Notes: generated by a model not told the origin, from the letters alone. DNA of 64,000 nt from Nocardia cyriacigeorgica (GCF_005863245.1 NZ_VBUT01000001.1:620001-684000); one strand, 5' to 3'. Shown: positions 8,492 to 17,924, counted from the stretch's first letter. Translations and numbers: made by a program.

Positions 8492-9451
8492 TCAGGCGCC
8501 GAGCGCGGGCCCGATCGTCGACCAGGACGCGTGCAGCGTGTCCTGCCAGTACGACCAGGAATGCGTGCCGACGGGGCTGTAGTCGATACGCGCCGGAATC
8601 CGCGCGGCACGCAACTTCTGCTCGAACGCGACCGTGCACAGGTTCACACCCAGCTCGACCGGCCCGCCGAGGAAGATGTTCTCCGCCAGCTGCGGCTTGA
8701 TCTCGGCCTCGTGCGGGCCGGGGATACCGGTGCCGGTGGACAGGTAGAGCGTCTTGCCGCGCAGCCGTTCCAGCATGAGCGCGGGATCGTGTTCGGCCCA
8801 GGCCGGGCTGCCGGGCGGACCCCACATGTTCAGCGGATTGCCGCCGCGGTTGGCGATGGAGAACATCACCGCGCCCTGGGCCATCGCGGTGTCGGGGCAG
8901 GCGCTGTATCCGGCGACGGCGCGGTAGAGACCGGGATGACGCGCGGCGATGATGTAGGCGGCGTTACCGCCCATGGACAGGCCGCCGATGCCGTTGACGC
9001 CGTTGCCGTTGAACTGGGCGTCGATGATCGGCGGCAGCTCCTGGGTCAGGAAGGTCTCCCACTTGTACCGGCCGAACCGCGGGTCGTCGCTGACCCAGTC
9101 GGTGTAGTAGCTGGCCTGCCCGCCGACCGGCAGCACCACGTTGACGTTGCGGCCGGCGAAGAAACGTTCGGCGTCGGTGGCATTGGTCCAGGTGCTCTGG
9201 CCGACGCCGGGGTCGAGCCCGTCGAGCAGGTAGTACGAGCCGCGCGAACCGCCACCGGCCGGGTGCAGCACCTGCACCTGGATGGTGCGGCCCATCGCGG
9301 CGGAGTCGACGAAGATCGCCGATCGGGTGGGGCTCAGCTCGTCGACGCGGACCAGTCGGGCCGCCGACGCCGGCGCGGGCTGCACCACCGCCGGGCCGAT
9401 CAGTGCCGCCGCGAACGCCAGCACCACGGCAGCAATTCTTGCTCTACGCAC
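8492..9451 (-). CDS. Secreted mycolyltransferase / antigen 85-type esterase
   Basis: 319 residues from GTG 9449-9451, chosen because GGAGGGG lies directly upstream. The N-terminus is a clear Sec signal peptide (RRARIAAVVLAFAAALIG, cleavage near PAPASAA). The mature part has the antigen-85 alpha/beta-hydrolase pattern: YYLLDGLDPGVGQSTW, NVVLPVGGQASYYTDW, WETFLTQELPPII, nucleophile Ser159 in GLSMGG, and the late His297 in GTHSWSYW. Enzymes of this family transfer mycolates between trehalose monomycolate and trehalose or arabinogalactan in the outer envelope. Its presence marks a mycolic-acid bacterium. Which of several paralogues this is cannot be told. Confidence 0.9.
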   Translation of the reverse strand: MRRARIAAVVLAFAAALIGPAVVQPAPASAARLVRVDELSPTRSAIFVDSAAMGRTIQVQVLHPAGGGSRGSYYLLDGLDPGVGQSTWTNATDAERFFAGRNVNVVLPVGGQASYYTDWVSDDPRFGRYKWETFLTQELPPIIDAQFNGNGVNGIGGLSMGGNAAYIIAARHPGLYRAVAGYSACPDTAMAQGAVMFSIANRGGNPLNMWGPPGSPAWAEHDPALMLERLRGKTLYLSTGTGIPGPHEAEIKPQLAENIFLGGPVELGVNLCTVAFEQKLRAARIPARIDYSPVGTHSWSYWQDTLHASWSTIGPALGA

Positions 9452-9584
9452 TTCCCCTCCTGCATCAGCGCATGACAATGGGCTTCTAAACTAACCCAGG
9501 GGCGAGTTGCCAGTGATCATTTGAGGATTCGGCGTTTCGACAGCAAACTGTCCGGTACGTAACAGCTTTCACCGATTGCGCACG

Positions 9585-10025
9585 TCAGCGGTCGAGCACA
9601 CCCCTGATCGACGCCGCGAGATAGTCCAGATCCTCCCGGTGCGGCGAGGTGGGCCTGGCCTTCAAGCCGAAGCCGTCACCGATGGTGCGCGGGATGACGT
9701 GCAGATGCACATGGAACACCTCCTGACCAGCGGCGACACCATCGGCCAGGAAGAAGTTCACCCCTTCGCACGCCACCTCGCTGGCCCGCAGCGCCGCCGC
9801 CAGCTTCTGCCCCACCTGGAACAGCTTGCCGCCGAGCTCCGGGTCGAGCTCCTCGAGGCTGCGCGCCACCACCTTGGGCACCACCAGCAGATGCCCCGGC
9901 GTCAGCGGGCGGATATCCATGAACGCGATGACGTCGTCGTCCTCGTAGACGCGGCTGGCCGGCTCCTTGCCGGCGATGATGTCGGCGAAGATCGTGTAGG
10001 GATTCACCCGCCCACTATCGCTCAT
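9585..10025 (-). CDS. HIT-family protein
   Basis: 146 residues from ATG 10023-10025. Typical histidine-triad hydrolase layout: NPYTIFADIIAGKEPASRV at the start, FMDIRPLTPGHLLVVPK, and the catalytic triad FHVHLHVIPR. Family members hydrolyse nucleoside phosphoramidates, AMP-lysine or dinucleoside polyphosphates in the cytosol. It sits upstream of nothing obviously co-functional; purB ends 109 bp away on the same strand side. A second HIT paralogue lies at 17215-17640. Confidence 0.88.
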   Translation of the reverse strand: MSDSGRVNPYTIFADIIAGKEPASRVYEDDDVIAFMDIRPLTPGHLLVVPKVVARSLEELDPELGGKLFQVGQKLAAALRASEVACEGVNFFLADGVAAGQEVFHVHLHVIPRTIGDGFGLKARPTSPHREDLDYLAASIRGVLDR

Positions 10026-10133
10026 CCGGCCCCGGAATCCACCGCGGCCGTTTTCAGCCGAACCCGCACCCGAACCGTCGGCGTCCACCCCACGCCGGGC
10101 ATGGCGCACCGAAGGCTCGAGCCTGATCCGGGC

Positions 10134-11555
10134 TCAGAGAATGGGCGAAGGCGTGTATCGGGCGGCCTCGGGATAGGCGGCGACCAGTTTGTCGACCTGC
10201 GCCACCACGTCACCGACCTGCGCACCGGCGGCGCCGATGAACGCCGACTTGTCCGCGAGCGCGGCATCGAGCGCGGCCCGGTCCAGCGGCAGCCGCGAGT
10301 CGGCGGCGAGGCGGTCGAGCAGATCCGGCTCGCGGCCCTGCTCCCGCATGGCCAGCGCCACGGCCACCGCGTGTTCCTTGATGACCTCGTGCGCGGTCTC
10401 CCGGCCGACGCCGGCGCGCACGGCCGCCATCAGGATGCGGGTGGTGGCCAGGAACGGCAGGTAGCGGTCCAGTTCGCGGGAGATGACGGCCGGGTAGGCG
10501 CCGAATTCGGCGAGCACCGTCAGGAAGGTCTCCATCATGCCGTCGATGGCGAAGAAGGCATCCGGTAGCGCGACCCGGCGCACCACCGAGCAGAACACAT
10601 CACCCTCGTTCCACTGCGCACCGGCGAGTTCGGCGGCCATCGACGCGTAACCGCGCAGCACCACCTGCAACCCGTTGACGCGCTCGCAGGAGCGGGTGTT
10701 CATCTTGTGCGGCATGGCCGAGGAGCCCACCTGGCCGGGCTGGAAGCCCTCGGTGACCAGTTCGTGGCCCGCCATCAGCCGGATGGTGTGCGCGAACGAC
10801 GACGGCCCGGCACCCACCTGGACCAGCGCGGAGAGCACATCGTGGTCCAGCGAGCGCGGATACACCTGACCGACGCTCGTCAGCACGTTCGCGAACCCGA
10901 GATGGCGCGCCACCTGCTGTTCCAGGGTGGCCAGCTTGGCCGCGTCGCCGCCGAGCAGATCGAGCATGTCCTGGGCGGTGCCCATCGGGCCCTTGATCCC
11001 GCGCAGCGGGTAGCGGTCGATCAGCTCACGCAGCCGGGTCAGCGCGATCAGCAGCTCGTCGGCGGCGGAGGCGAACCGCTTGCCGAGCGTGGTGGCCTGC
11101 GCGGCGACATTATGCGAGCGGCCCGCCATCACCAGCACCTGGTATTCGGCGGCGCGTTCGGCCAGCCTGGCCGCGATGGCGACACCGTGGGCGTGCACAT
11201 GCTCGAGCGAGAGCCGGATCTGCAACTGCTCGACGTTCTCGGTGAGGTCGCGGCTGGTCATGCCCTTGTGCACGTGTTCGTGCCCGGCCAGTGCGTTGAA
11301 TTCCTCGATCCTGGCCTTCACGTCGTGGCGGGTGACGCGCTCGCGTTCGGCGATCGAGGCCAGGTTCACCTGGTCGATGACGCGCTCGTAGTCGGCCAGC
11401 ACGCCGTCGGGCACGTCGATGCCGAGCTCGGACTGCGCCCGCAGCACCTCCAGCCACAGCCGCCGCTCGAGCACGATCTTGTTCTCGGGAGACCACAGAT
11501 GCACCAACTCGGGGCTGGCGTAGCGGGTGGCTAGGACGTTCGGGACGAGGCTCAC
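10134..11555 (-). CDS. purB: Adenylosuccinate lyase
   Basis: 473 residues, full length. It cleaves SAICAR to AICAR and adenylosuccinate to AMP in purine synthesis. The fumarase-superfamily signature SSAMPHKMNTRSCERVNG is intact, with the conserved upstream blocks GMTSRDLTENVEQLQI and GRSHNVAAQATTLGKR. It forms a short operon with the TetR regulator, which ends 6 nt upstream of the purB start. purD lies 3.7 kb away in the same orientation but with other genes between, so purine genes are clustered but not in one operon. Confidence 0.95.
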   Translation of the reverse strand: MSLVPNVLATRYASPELVHLWSPENKIVLERRLWLEVLRAQSELGIDVPDGVLADYERVIDQVNLASIAERERVTRHDVKARIEEFNALAGHEHVHKGMTSRDLTENVEQLQIRLSLEHVHAHGVAIAARLAERAAEYQVLVMAGRSHNVAAQATTLGKRFASAADELLIALTRLRELIDRYPLRGIKGPMGTAQDMLDLLGGDAAKLATLEQQVARHLGFANVLTSVGQVYPRSLDHDVLSALVQVGAGPSSFAHTIRLMAGHELVTEGFQPGQVGSSAMPHKMNTRSCERVNGLQVVLRGYASMAAELAGAQWNEGDVFCSVVRRVALPDAFFAIDGMMETFLTVLAEFGAYPAVISRELDRYLPFLATTRILMAAVRAGVGRETAHEVIKEHAVAVALAMREQGREPDLLDRLAADSRLPLDRAALDAALADKSAFIGAAGAQVGDVVAQVDKLVAAYPEAARYTPSPIL

Positions 11556-11561
11556 GTCCGG

Positions 11562-12200
11562 TCAGTCTAGTGCTCGGAACCGGTCGACCTGCTGCGGCGT
11601 CGGCGGAGCGACGATGTCGATCACTTCCAGCAGCGCCCCGCGCGCCATCCGCCGCGGTTGCGGATCGCGTTCGGTGAGCGCGGCGACCACCGCGCCGTCG
11701 ACCACCGCGACCAGCCTGCGCAGCTGTTCGGCCCGCACCACCCGGTCCGAGCGGCGCAGCACGTCGGCGAGCAGTTCGTCGAGCTGGGCGCGTAGTCGTA
11801 GCTGCACCTCGCGCAGCTCCGGATGACGGGCCGAGGCGACGGTGCGCTCGTAGCGGGCGATCAGCTGCCCGCGCGCGCCCTCGTCCGGCCCGTCGGCGCC
11901 GATCAACAGGTCGAGCACCAGTTCGACGGTCGCCTCGGCGCCACGCCTGCGGTGGCTCACCTCGCCGATCCGCCGCCGCATCGCTTCCAGCTCGGCATTG
12001 CCGCTGAACTCGACCGCGCGCGCGATCAGATCTTCCAGCGATTCGAAGTAGTAGGTGGTGGACGCCAGCGGCAGCTCTGCCCGGGTCGCGACGGAGCGAT
12101 GCCGCACTGCATCGAACCCACCTTCGAGGAGGAGCTCGGCAGCGGCCGCTACCAGAGCTTGGCGACGCCGTTCGCCTTTCGGGGTCGTCGCGGTTATCAC
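11562..12200 (-). CDS. TetR-family transcriptional regulator
   Basis: 212 residues from GTG 12198-12200. The N-terminal helix-turn-helix is clear: RRQALVAAAAELLLEGGFD, then AVRHRSVATRAELPLASTTY with YYFESLEDLI. The C-terminal ligand domain is of the TetR_C group and has no recognisable ligand signature. It is directly upstream of purB (6-nt gap) on the same strand, so the two are likely co-transcribed. Whether it regulates purB or only itself is unknown. Confidence 0.88.
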   Translation of the reverse strand: MITATTPKGERRRQALVAAAAELLLEGGFDAVRHRSVATRAELPLASTTYYFESLEDLIARAVEFSGNAELEAMRRRIGEVSHRRRGAEATVELVLDLLIGADGPDEGARGQLIARYERTVASARHPELREVQLRLRAQLDELLADVLRRSDRVVRAEQLRRLVAVVDGAVVAALTERDPQPRRMARGALLEVIDIVAPPTPQQVDRFRALD

Positions 12201-12348
12201 CGTGCCATCGTGCCAGTCATCATCAGTTCATCCGTGCGGAATCGGAAGGAATTAGCAGCCACCGATGTTTTTACCGCATCCGCGCGGCGATGGTGTCGTA
12301 CTGTGCAAAGTTGTTGCCGGACACTATGTTCGACCGCCTGGTTAGTGC

Positions 12349-13506
12349 TCAGCGTCGCAGGAAGCGGCCGAGGCGTTCCAGCGCCGCTTCGATGTCGGCG
12401 GTGGCGCCGGCGAACGAGAAGCGCACCGTGTGGTTGCCCGCGACGGTGTCGAAATCCAGTCCGGGAGCCAGCGCGACCCCGGTGTGCTCGAGCACCTCGG
12501 CACACCAGGCGCGGGAATCACTGGTGAGGTGGGCGATGTCGGCGTAGGCGTAGAAGGCGCCGTCGGCGGGTGCGAGATCGGTGATGCCGAGCTCGGCGAG
12601 GCCGTCCAGCAGCAGTTTTCGGTTGGTCGCGTAGCGGCGCACGTGCCCGTCGAGTTCGGCCTTGGCCTCGGCGCCGAACGCATGCAATGCCGCGTACTGC
12701 GAGATGGCGGGCGGGCAGACGGTCATGTTCGAGGCCAGCCGCTGCAAGGCGGGGCGCATGTCCGTCGGCGCCAGCATCCAGCCGAGCCGCCAACCGGTCA
12801 TGGAGAAGTACTTCGAGACCGAGCCGATCACCACCGCCTCGCGCGAGGTCTCCCACGCCGACGCGGTGCGCTCGCCGCCGTAGGTGATGCCGTGATAGAT
12901 CTCGTCGGAGATGAGCACGGTGCCGTTGGCCTCGCACCAGCGTGCGAGGGCGGCCAGCTCATCGGGGTCGATCATGGTGCCGGTCGGGTTGGCCGGGCTC
13001 GCCACCACCAGCCCCTTCGGCGGCTGCGGCAGCGCCTCGAGCATGGCGACGGTGGGCTGGAAGCGGGTCTCGGCGCCGCAATCGAGCTCCACCACCCGGC
13101 AGCCGAGCGCGGTCAGGGTATTGCGGTAGGCCGGATAGCCGGGACGGGCCACCACCACGGTGTCGCCGGGATCGAAGGCGGCCAGGAAGACGAGGGTGAA
13201 GGCGCCGGAGGATCCGGTCGTCACCACCACGTCATCGGGGTCGACCGGATAGCCGTAGGTGGACCGGTGGTGTTCGGCGATCGCGGCGCGCAGCGGCAGG
13301 ATGCCGAAAGTCTCGGTGTAGCCGAGCAATTCGGCGTCGATGGCGATCTTGGTGGCGCGCAGCACCGGCGCGGGCGCGGGCGTCGACGGCTGCCCGGCCG
13401 CGAGCACGAGCACATCGCCGTGCGTCCTGGCTCGTTCCGCTGCGGCTTTCCAGACATCCATCACGTAAAAAGGTGGAATGGTCGACCGCCGAGATTCTGT
13501 GAACAC
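12349..13506 (-). CDS. Class I/II PLP-dependent aminotransferase (AspB-like, Rv3565-type)
   Basis: 385 residues from GTG 13504-13506. The conserved leader STIPPFYVMDVWKAAAER resembles M. tuberculosis Rv3565 (annotated aspB) as I remember it, which argues against starting at the internal ATG 13459-13461. Fold-type I features: TGSSGAFTLVF, ASPANPTGTMI, ISDEIYHGITYG, and the PLP lysine in SVSKYFSMTGWRLGW. It probably transfers amino groups between an amino acid and 2-oxoglutarate; the true substrate is uncertain. The gene is divergent from the M23 peptidase gene, with 54 bp between starts. Confidence 0.88.
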   Translation of the reverse strand: MFTESRRSTIPPFYVMDVWKAAAERARTHGDVLVLAAGQPSTPAPAPVLRATKIAIDAELLGYTETFGILPLRAAIAEHHRSTYGYPVDPDDVVVTTGSSGAFTLVFLAAFDPGDTVVVARPGYPAYRNTLTALGCRVVELDCGAETRFQPTVAMLEALPQPPKGLVVASPANPTGTMIDPDELAALARWCEANGTVLISDEIYHGITYGGERTASAWETSREAVVIGSVSKYFSMTGWRLGWMLAPTDMRPALQRLASNMTVCPPAISQYAALHAFGAEAKAELDGHVRRYATNRKLLLDGLAELGITDLAPADGAFYAYADIAHLTSDSRAWCAEVLEHTGVALAPGLDFDTVAGNHTVRFSFAGATADIEAALERLGRFLRR

Positions 13507-13560
13507 CCGACAGACGGTAGAGCACACGCTCACCGCCGTCGGGCGATATGGTCGCACCTG

Positions 13561-14994
13561 ATGCTCGAGAAGGCCCCCCGGTCGCCCCTCGACCAGGACT
13601 CCGCCGAAGAGCCCGCCACCGACGGCAATAAAGCCGGCGGCGCCGGGCTCGATGAGCAGCGCCACCCGGACACCGCGCAGGCAGCCGTCAACGGCAAGCC
13701 CCGCGCCTTCCGGCTCCCCCGATGGCGCCGGCGAGCCGCGGCCGACAGCGTCATCGATGACGGCGATTCCCCGCGCGTCGGCGCAGAAGACGAGGCCCGC
13801 ACCGACCCGGTCGACGACGTCCACGCGGACGCCATCGCCGCCGACAACACGCCCGCCGGCACAACCGACACGAACCAGGCATCCGGCAACAACCCGCCTG
13901 CCGGCGCATCCGCCGACGGCAGAGTGACCACCGAGACACCCGGCGACGACCTACCCACCGACGAGGAGGCCCGCACCGACGCACCCCGCTTACAAGACGT
14001 GAGCCTGGCCGGCGGGGTCGTGCTGGCATCGGACTGGCGAACCCGAGGTAAGGGACCGCGACGGGATCTGCGCAGCGTGTTCGCCTCTCGCATGGCACAG
14101 GCCCGGCAGCTGGCGGACCGGCGACCGACCGGCGCGGATGTCACCGCGCTACTCGCCAAGCGCCCCACCCGCGAGGACCTGCGGGAACTGGTCGCGAAGC
14201 GGCCGACCGGCGACGAGGTGCGGGCGACCTTACGCAAGCACCGGGTGCTGATCGGCGGCGTCACCGTCGTCGCACTGTTCGCCGCCGCCGATTCCAGCTT
14301 CACCGATCTGGTCTCCGACCGCGGGCCCGCACCGGGACAGGTGCAGCGGATCGCGGTGGCCTATCCCTGGCAGATGCAGACGACCACGCCCTCGGTGCGG
14401 CGCTACCTCGATGCCGTCGACCACGGCGAACGACTGCGTGAAGCGGCCGTGGTGGCCGCGGCGGCCCGCGCCACTCTGGAACGCGCGCGCAACGAGGCGG
14501 CGGCGGCCGCGGCGGGCGAACGTCAGCCGTGGATGGGCACCCCGCCGCCACCGGCCATCACCATGACGCCCGGCGAGGTGCTGCCCGGCGGCATCGCACC
14601 CGGTGCGGGCGGGTTCGTGCTCCCCGCGATCGGGGTGTTCACCTCCGGGTTCGGTCAGCGCTGGGGCACCTTCCACAACGGCATCGACGTGGCAGGACCG
14701 ATCGGCACGCCGATCTACGCCGTCGCCAACGGCACCGTCATCGACGCAGGCCCCGCGCAAGGGTTCGGTCTCTGGGTCCGGATCCGCCACGACGACGGCA
14801 GCATCTCCGTCTACGGCCACATGTACGACTTCTTCGTCTCCGTCGGCGAACGCGTCCCGGCGGGCATGCAGATCGCCCGCATGGGCAACCGCGGCGACTC
14901 CACCGGCCCCCACCTGCACTTCGAGGTGATCGTCGGCGGACAGCACGTCGACCCGCAGCGCTGGCTGGCACTGCACGGGCTCACCTACAGCTGA
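13561..14994 (+). CDS. Membrane-anchored M23 peptidase with long acidic cytoplasmic region and 13-residue repeats
   Basis: 477 residues. Residues 1-185 are acidic, Ala/Asp/Thr-rich and probably disordered. Residues 188-226 are three tandem 13-residue repeats beginning RPT. Residues 229-243 (LIGGVTVVALFAAAD) form the only membrane segment, so the C-terminal part should be outside. The M23 (LytM) domain at about 355-465 has the zinc ligands His372 and Asp376 in HNGIDVAGPIGTP and His451/His453 in GPHLHFEV, plus YGHM at 419-421, so it can be an active peptidoglycan endopeptidase. Cytoplasmic repeats ahead of an exported hydrolase suggest inside-out control, which is inference. Confidence 0.88.
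   Translation: MLEKAPRSPLDQDSAEEPATDGNKAGGAGLDEQRHPDTAQAAVNGKPRAFRLPRWRRRAAADSVIDDGDSPRVGAEDEARTDPVDDVHADAIAADNTPAGTTDTNQASGNNPPAGASADGRVTTETPGDDLPTDEEARTDAPRLQDVSLAGGVVLASDWRTRGKGPRRDLRSVFASRMAQARQLADRRPTGADVTALLAKRPTREDLRELVAKRPTGDEVRATLRKHRVLIGGVTVVALFAAADSSFTDLVSDRGPAPGQVQRIAVAYPWQMQTTTPSVRRYLDAVDHGERLREAAVVAAAARATLERARNEAAAAAAGERQPWMGTPPPPAITMTPGEVLPGGIAPGAGGFVLPAIGVFTSGFGQRWGTFHNGIDVAGPIGTPIYAVANGTVIDAGPAQGFGLWVRIRHDDGSISVYGHMYDFFVSVGERVPAGMQIARMGNRGDSTGPHLHFEVIVGGQHVDPQRWLALHGLTYS
14122..14238 (+). repeat. Three tandem 39-bp repeats encoding RPT-type 13-mers
   Basis: Residues 188-200, 201-213 and 214-226 of the M23 protein read RPTGADVTALLAK, RPTREDLRELVAK and RPTGDEVRATLRK. The DNA copies have diverged, so the repeat is kept at protein level rather than being a recent expansion. 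It lies just before the membrane segment. Confidence 0.8.
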
Positions 14995-15011
14995 GCCGGC
15001 CACCCGCCGCG

Positions 15012-15220
15012 CATTGCGGCCTCACGACAGTGCCCGAACCGGCACACCCGACGTCGATGAGGTCATGGTCGACAACCGGCACGCCGACCGCACCGCCGGC
15101 CGGCGCTACGCGGGCTCGCCCACCGCCGAACCAGCCGAACGGGTGCTCACTGCGGCCTCGCGACAGCGCCCGCACGGCAATCCCCACCTCGGGGCGGTCA
15201 TGCGCGGCAACCGGCACGCC
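15012..15220. repeat. Imperfect ~75-bp direct repeat between the M23 gene and purD
   Basis: Copy 1 (about 15012-15085) starts CATTGCGGCCTCACGACAG. Copy 2 (about 15148-15220) starts CACTGCGGCCTCGCGACAG. Both end CAACCGGCACGCCG, with a conserved GGTCATG in between. The copies start 136 bp apart. The 295-bp gap between the convergent M23 and purD genes shows no convincing gene besides this repeat. Confidence 0.65.
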
Positions 15221-15289
15221 GGGCCCGCAGCCGTGGCTGCCCTTCCGCGCGTCGATTCCGTGCCACGGGCAGTCACAGCTCGCGTCGCA

Positions 15290-16561
15290 CTACACGCTGA
15301 TGCGTTCCTCGACGGCGGCCAGCCCGATATCGGTGCGGTAGTGGCTGCCGGGCAGCTTGATGCTCGCGATCCGCTCATACGCGGCGGCGCGCGCGGCAGC
15401 CAGATCGGCGCCGGTGCCGACGACATTGAGCACCCGCCCACCGGCGGAGATCAGCGCACCGTCGTCACGCAGTGCGGTACCGGCGTGCAGCACGGTCGCG
15501 GAGTCGTCGGCCGAACCCTCGCCCGCGCCGGTGATGACGTCACCCACCCGGGGCCGTCCGGGGTAGTTCTCGGCCGCGAGCACCACGGTGATCGCCGCCC
15601 CGTCCTTCCAGCGCGGCGGCCGCACCTGCGCGAGCGTGCCGGTCGCGGTGGCGTACAGCAGTTCGCCCAGCGGGCTGTCCAGCAGCGCGAGCACCGCCTG
15701 GGTCTCCGGGTCACCGAAGCGGCAGTTGAACTCGACCACAGCCGGGCCTTCGGCGCCGATGGCCAGCCCGGCGTAGAGCAGACCGGAGAATCCGCAGCCG
15801 CGGCGCACCATTTCAGCGGCCACCGGCTCCACCACATCGGTGACGATCGCGCGCGCGGTCTCCTCCGGCAGCCACGGCAGCGGAGTGTAGGCGCCCATGC
15901 CGCCGGTGTTCGGGCCGGTGTCGCCGTCGCCGACGCGCTTGTGGTCCTGCGCGGGCAGCAGCGGCACCACGGTTTCACCGTCGACCAGGCAGAACAGCGA
16001 TACCTCCGGCCCGTCGAGGAACGATTCGAACAGCACCGGATGCCCCTGTTCGAGCAGTTCGGCGCCGTGATCGCGGGCTGCGGAGCGGTCGGTGGTCACC
16101 ACGACGCCCTTGCCCGCGGCCAGGCCGTCGTCCTTGACCACCCAGGTGGGTCCGAAGCGGTCCAGCGCCGCGTCGAGCTCGGCCGGGGTGTCGACGACCT
16201 CGCTGTGCGCGGTGCGCACACCGGCGGCGGCCATCACGTCCTTGGCGAACGCCTTGGAACCTTCGATCCTGGCCGCGGCCGCGGACGGGCCGAAGCAGGC
16301 GATTCCAGCAGCGCGCACCGCGTCGGCCACGCCGAGCACCAGCGGCACCTCGGGGCCGATCACGACCAGATCGGCGGCCAGCTCGGTGGCCAGCGCGACC
16401 ACGGCCTCGGCGGAACTGGGATCGACCGGGCGGATCTGCGCGTGCTGGGCAATGCCCGCATTACCCGGTGCGGCCACCACGGCCTGCACCGCGGGGTCGC
16501 GGCGCAGGGCGAGGACGAGGGCATGTTCACGGGCTCCGGAACCGATGACGAGTACGCGCAC
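15290..16561 (-). CDS. purD: Phosphoribosylamine-glycine ligase (GAR synthetase)
   Basis: 423 residues, full length. It joins glycine to phosphoribosylamine with ATP in purine synthesis. Family features: the N-terminal [15 protein letters not shown], the ATP-grasp block [16 protein letters not shown], and [16 protein letters not shown]. It is convergent with the M23 gene and divergent from the PH-domain gene, with about 210 bp upstream for its promoter. purB is nearby at 10134-11555. Confidence 0.95.
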   Translation of the reverse strand: MRVLVIGSGAREHALVLALRRDPAVQAVVAAPGNAGIAQHAQIRPVDPSSAEAVVALATELAADLVVIGPEVPLVLGVADAVRAAGIACFGPSAAAARIEGSKAFAKDVMAAAGVRTAHSEVVDTPAELDAALDRFGPTWVVKDDGLAAGKGVVVTTDRSAARDHGAELLEQGHPVLFESFLDGPEVSLFCLVDGETVVPLLPAQDHKRVGDGDTGPNTGGMGAYTPLPWLPEETARAIVTDVVEPVAAEMVRRGCGFSGLLYAGLAIGAEGPAVVEFNCRFGDPETQAVLALLDSPLGELLYATATGTLAQVRPPRWKDGAAITVVLAAENYPGRPRVGDVITGAGEGSADDSATVLHAGTALRDDGALISAGGRVLNVVGTGADLAAARAAAYERIASIKLPGSHYRTDIGLAAVEERISV

Positions 16562-16774
16562 GGCAGACAGCTTATAGGTGCGACGGTCGCGCTCCGCGTG
16601 TCAGGTTCGCGGCTCACCGAACCCGCCGCCCGCACCCGCGAACCGTCGTTCACCACGAACGCCGCAGGTCCGGGCCGCCGACCCGGCCGCACCCGGCGAA
16701 CACGTGGATGATGGTTGCTGACAACCGAAGTGGGGGGCGCTCCCTCACCCGAGCACGCGGAGGATGTGCGGGCC

Positions 16775-17152
16775 ATGGGTCTGATGGACGGAATCATGGG
16801 CAACGCCGGACGGATCGATCCCGGCCAGGCCCAGCAGGAATACGCCAAACTCCTCGGCAACGGCGAGCAGATCTATGCCGCCTTCCTCCTCATCCGCGAC
16901 GCCATTCTGTTCACCAACCGGCGCCTGATCCTGGTCGACAAGCAGGGCATGTCCGGGCGCAAGGTGAGCTACCACAGCATTCCGTACCGCTCCATCACGC
17001 ATTTCTCGGTGGAAACCGCGGGCACCTTCGACCTCGACGCCGAACTCGCCATCTGGATCGCGGGCAGCCCCGCGCCGTTGCACAAGAAGTTCAACCGCCA
17101 GGTCGACATCTATGAGGTGCAGGGCCTGCTGTCGCATTTCGTCGCCGTCTAG
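16775..17152 (+). CDS. Bacterial PH-domain protein (DUF1696/YvbH-like)
   Basis: 125 residues from ATG 16775, which has GAGGA about 12 nt upstream; a longer frame begins at 16715 but lacks a good ribosome site. The sequence runs ARIDPGQ-like linker, then NGEQIYAAFLLIRDAILFTN, RRLILVDKQGMSGRKVSYHS, IPYRSITHFSVETAGTFDLD and a closing helix VDIYEVQGLLSHFV. This is the bacterial PH-like domain that forms small oligomeric rings and has no known enzymatic activity. It is followed by a hairpin and the second HIT gene. Confidence 0.82.
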   Translation: MGLMDGIMGNAGRIDPGQAQQEYAKLLGNGEQIYAAFLLIRDAILFTNRRLILVDKQGMSGRKVSYHSIPYRSITHFSVETAGTFDLDAELAIWIAGSPAPLHKKFNRQVDIYEVQGLLSHFVAV

Positions 17153-17159
17153 GGCCGAG

Positions 17160-17202
17160 CGCGCCCGGCGCCGGTAGCGGCCGCAGACCGGCACCGGGCG
17201 CG
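17160..17202 (+). terminator. Hairpin between PH-domain and HIT genes
   Basis: CGCGCCCGGCGCCGG at 17160-17174 pairs with CCGGCACCGGGCGCG at 17188-17202, with one mismatch and a 13-nt loop. It follows the stop at 17152 by 7 nt. Confidence 0.6.
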
Positions 17203-17214
17203 TAATCTGCGAGC

Positions 17215-17640
17215 ATGGCTTCTGTTTTCAGTGCGATCATCGCTGGTCAGCTCCCCGGTCGATTCGTATGGGAGGACGACGAATTCGTCGGCTTCCTCAC
17301 CATCGCGCCGGTCACCCAGGGCCACACCCTCGTGGTCCCGCGCGCGGAGATCGACCAGTGGCAGGACGTCGATCCCGAGACCTTCGCCCGCCTCACCGGT
17401 GTCGCGCAGAAGGTCGGCCAGGCGGTGCGCGCCGCCTTCGACGCGCCACGCGCCGGCCTGCTGATCGCCGGACTGGAAGTCCCGCACCTGCACGTGCATG
17501 TCTTCCCCGCGTTCACCATGGGCAATTTCGACATCTCCGGCGCCGACCCGAACCCCTCCCCCGAATCCCTCGACGAAGCCCAGACCAAGATCAAGCAGGC
17601 CCTGCGCGAGCTCGGCTACGGCGCCAACGTCCCGGACTGA
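17215..17640 (+). CDS. HIT-family protein
   Basis: 141 residues. The short histidine-triad hydrolase layout is complete: [36 protein letters not shown], and the triad PHLHVHVFP. It likely hydrolyses a nucleotide-type phosphoramidate or a dinucleotide in the cytosol. The C-terminal tail ([20 protein letters not shown]) is a typical actinobacterial extension. It is flanked by hairpins on both sides, so it is probably transcribed alone. Paralogue of 9585-10025. Confidence 0.88.
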   Translation: MASVFSAIIAGQLPGRFVWEDDEFVGFLTIAPVTQGHTLVVPRAEIDQWQDVDPETFARLTGVAQKVGQAVRAAFDAPRAGLLIAGLEVPHLHVHVFPAFTMGNFDISGADPNPSPESLDEAQTKIKQALRELGYGANVPD

Positions 17641-17648
17641 ACCGCCGC

Positions 17649-17678
17649 GTGGTGAGGGGGCCGCCGCCTCCTCACCAC
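17649..17678 (+). terminator. Hairpin terminator after the HIT gene
   Basis: A 9-bp stem, GTGGTGAGG at 17649-17657 and CCTCACCAC at 17670-17678, lies 8 nt past the stop codon. Confidence 0.6.
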
Positions 17679-17688
17679 CGCCGCTTCC

Positions 17689-17868
17689 TCAGCCATTGCG
17701 ACCGGTGCTCCGCCGGCGAAGATGCTCGCGCGCGTGCTTGGCGTCCCCCGCGATGGTGGTCACCCGCGCATTCTCACGATGATGTGCCCACGCGTCCGTG
17801 CGATGGGCCGCGACCTGTTCGATGAACCGTTCCGCCGGCCCGCACCGTAGTTCCTCACGCTGCCCCAC
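17689..17868 (-). CDS. Possible small hypothetical protein
   Basis: A 59-codon GTG-initiated frame ending at 17689 on the minus strand, in the 284-bp gap between the HIT and methyltransferase genes. The translation has a protein-like composition ([20 protein letters not shown]) and GC-rich third positions, but there is no convincing ribosome site and no recognisable domain. It could be a remnant or a chance frame. Apart from this and the hairpin at 17649-17678, the gap holds only the methyltransferase leader with AGGAGCG before 17925. Confidence 0.3.
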   Translation of the reverse strand: MGQREELRCGPAERFIEQVAAHRTDAWAHHRENARVTTIAGDAKHAREHLRRRSTGRNG

Positions 17869-17924
17869 TCGATGGCGACGGCATTCCGGCCGCGAATCCT
17901 GCGGCGAGTCGAAGAGGAGCGAAC

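Noticed and set aside
12430..13560. Long N-terminal extension of the M23 peptidase frame
   Set aside because: It runs antisense through the aminotransferase gene; the start at 13561 gives a sensible protein.
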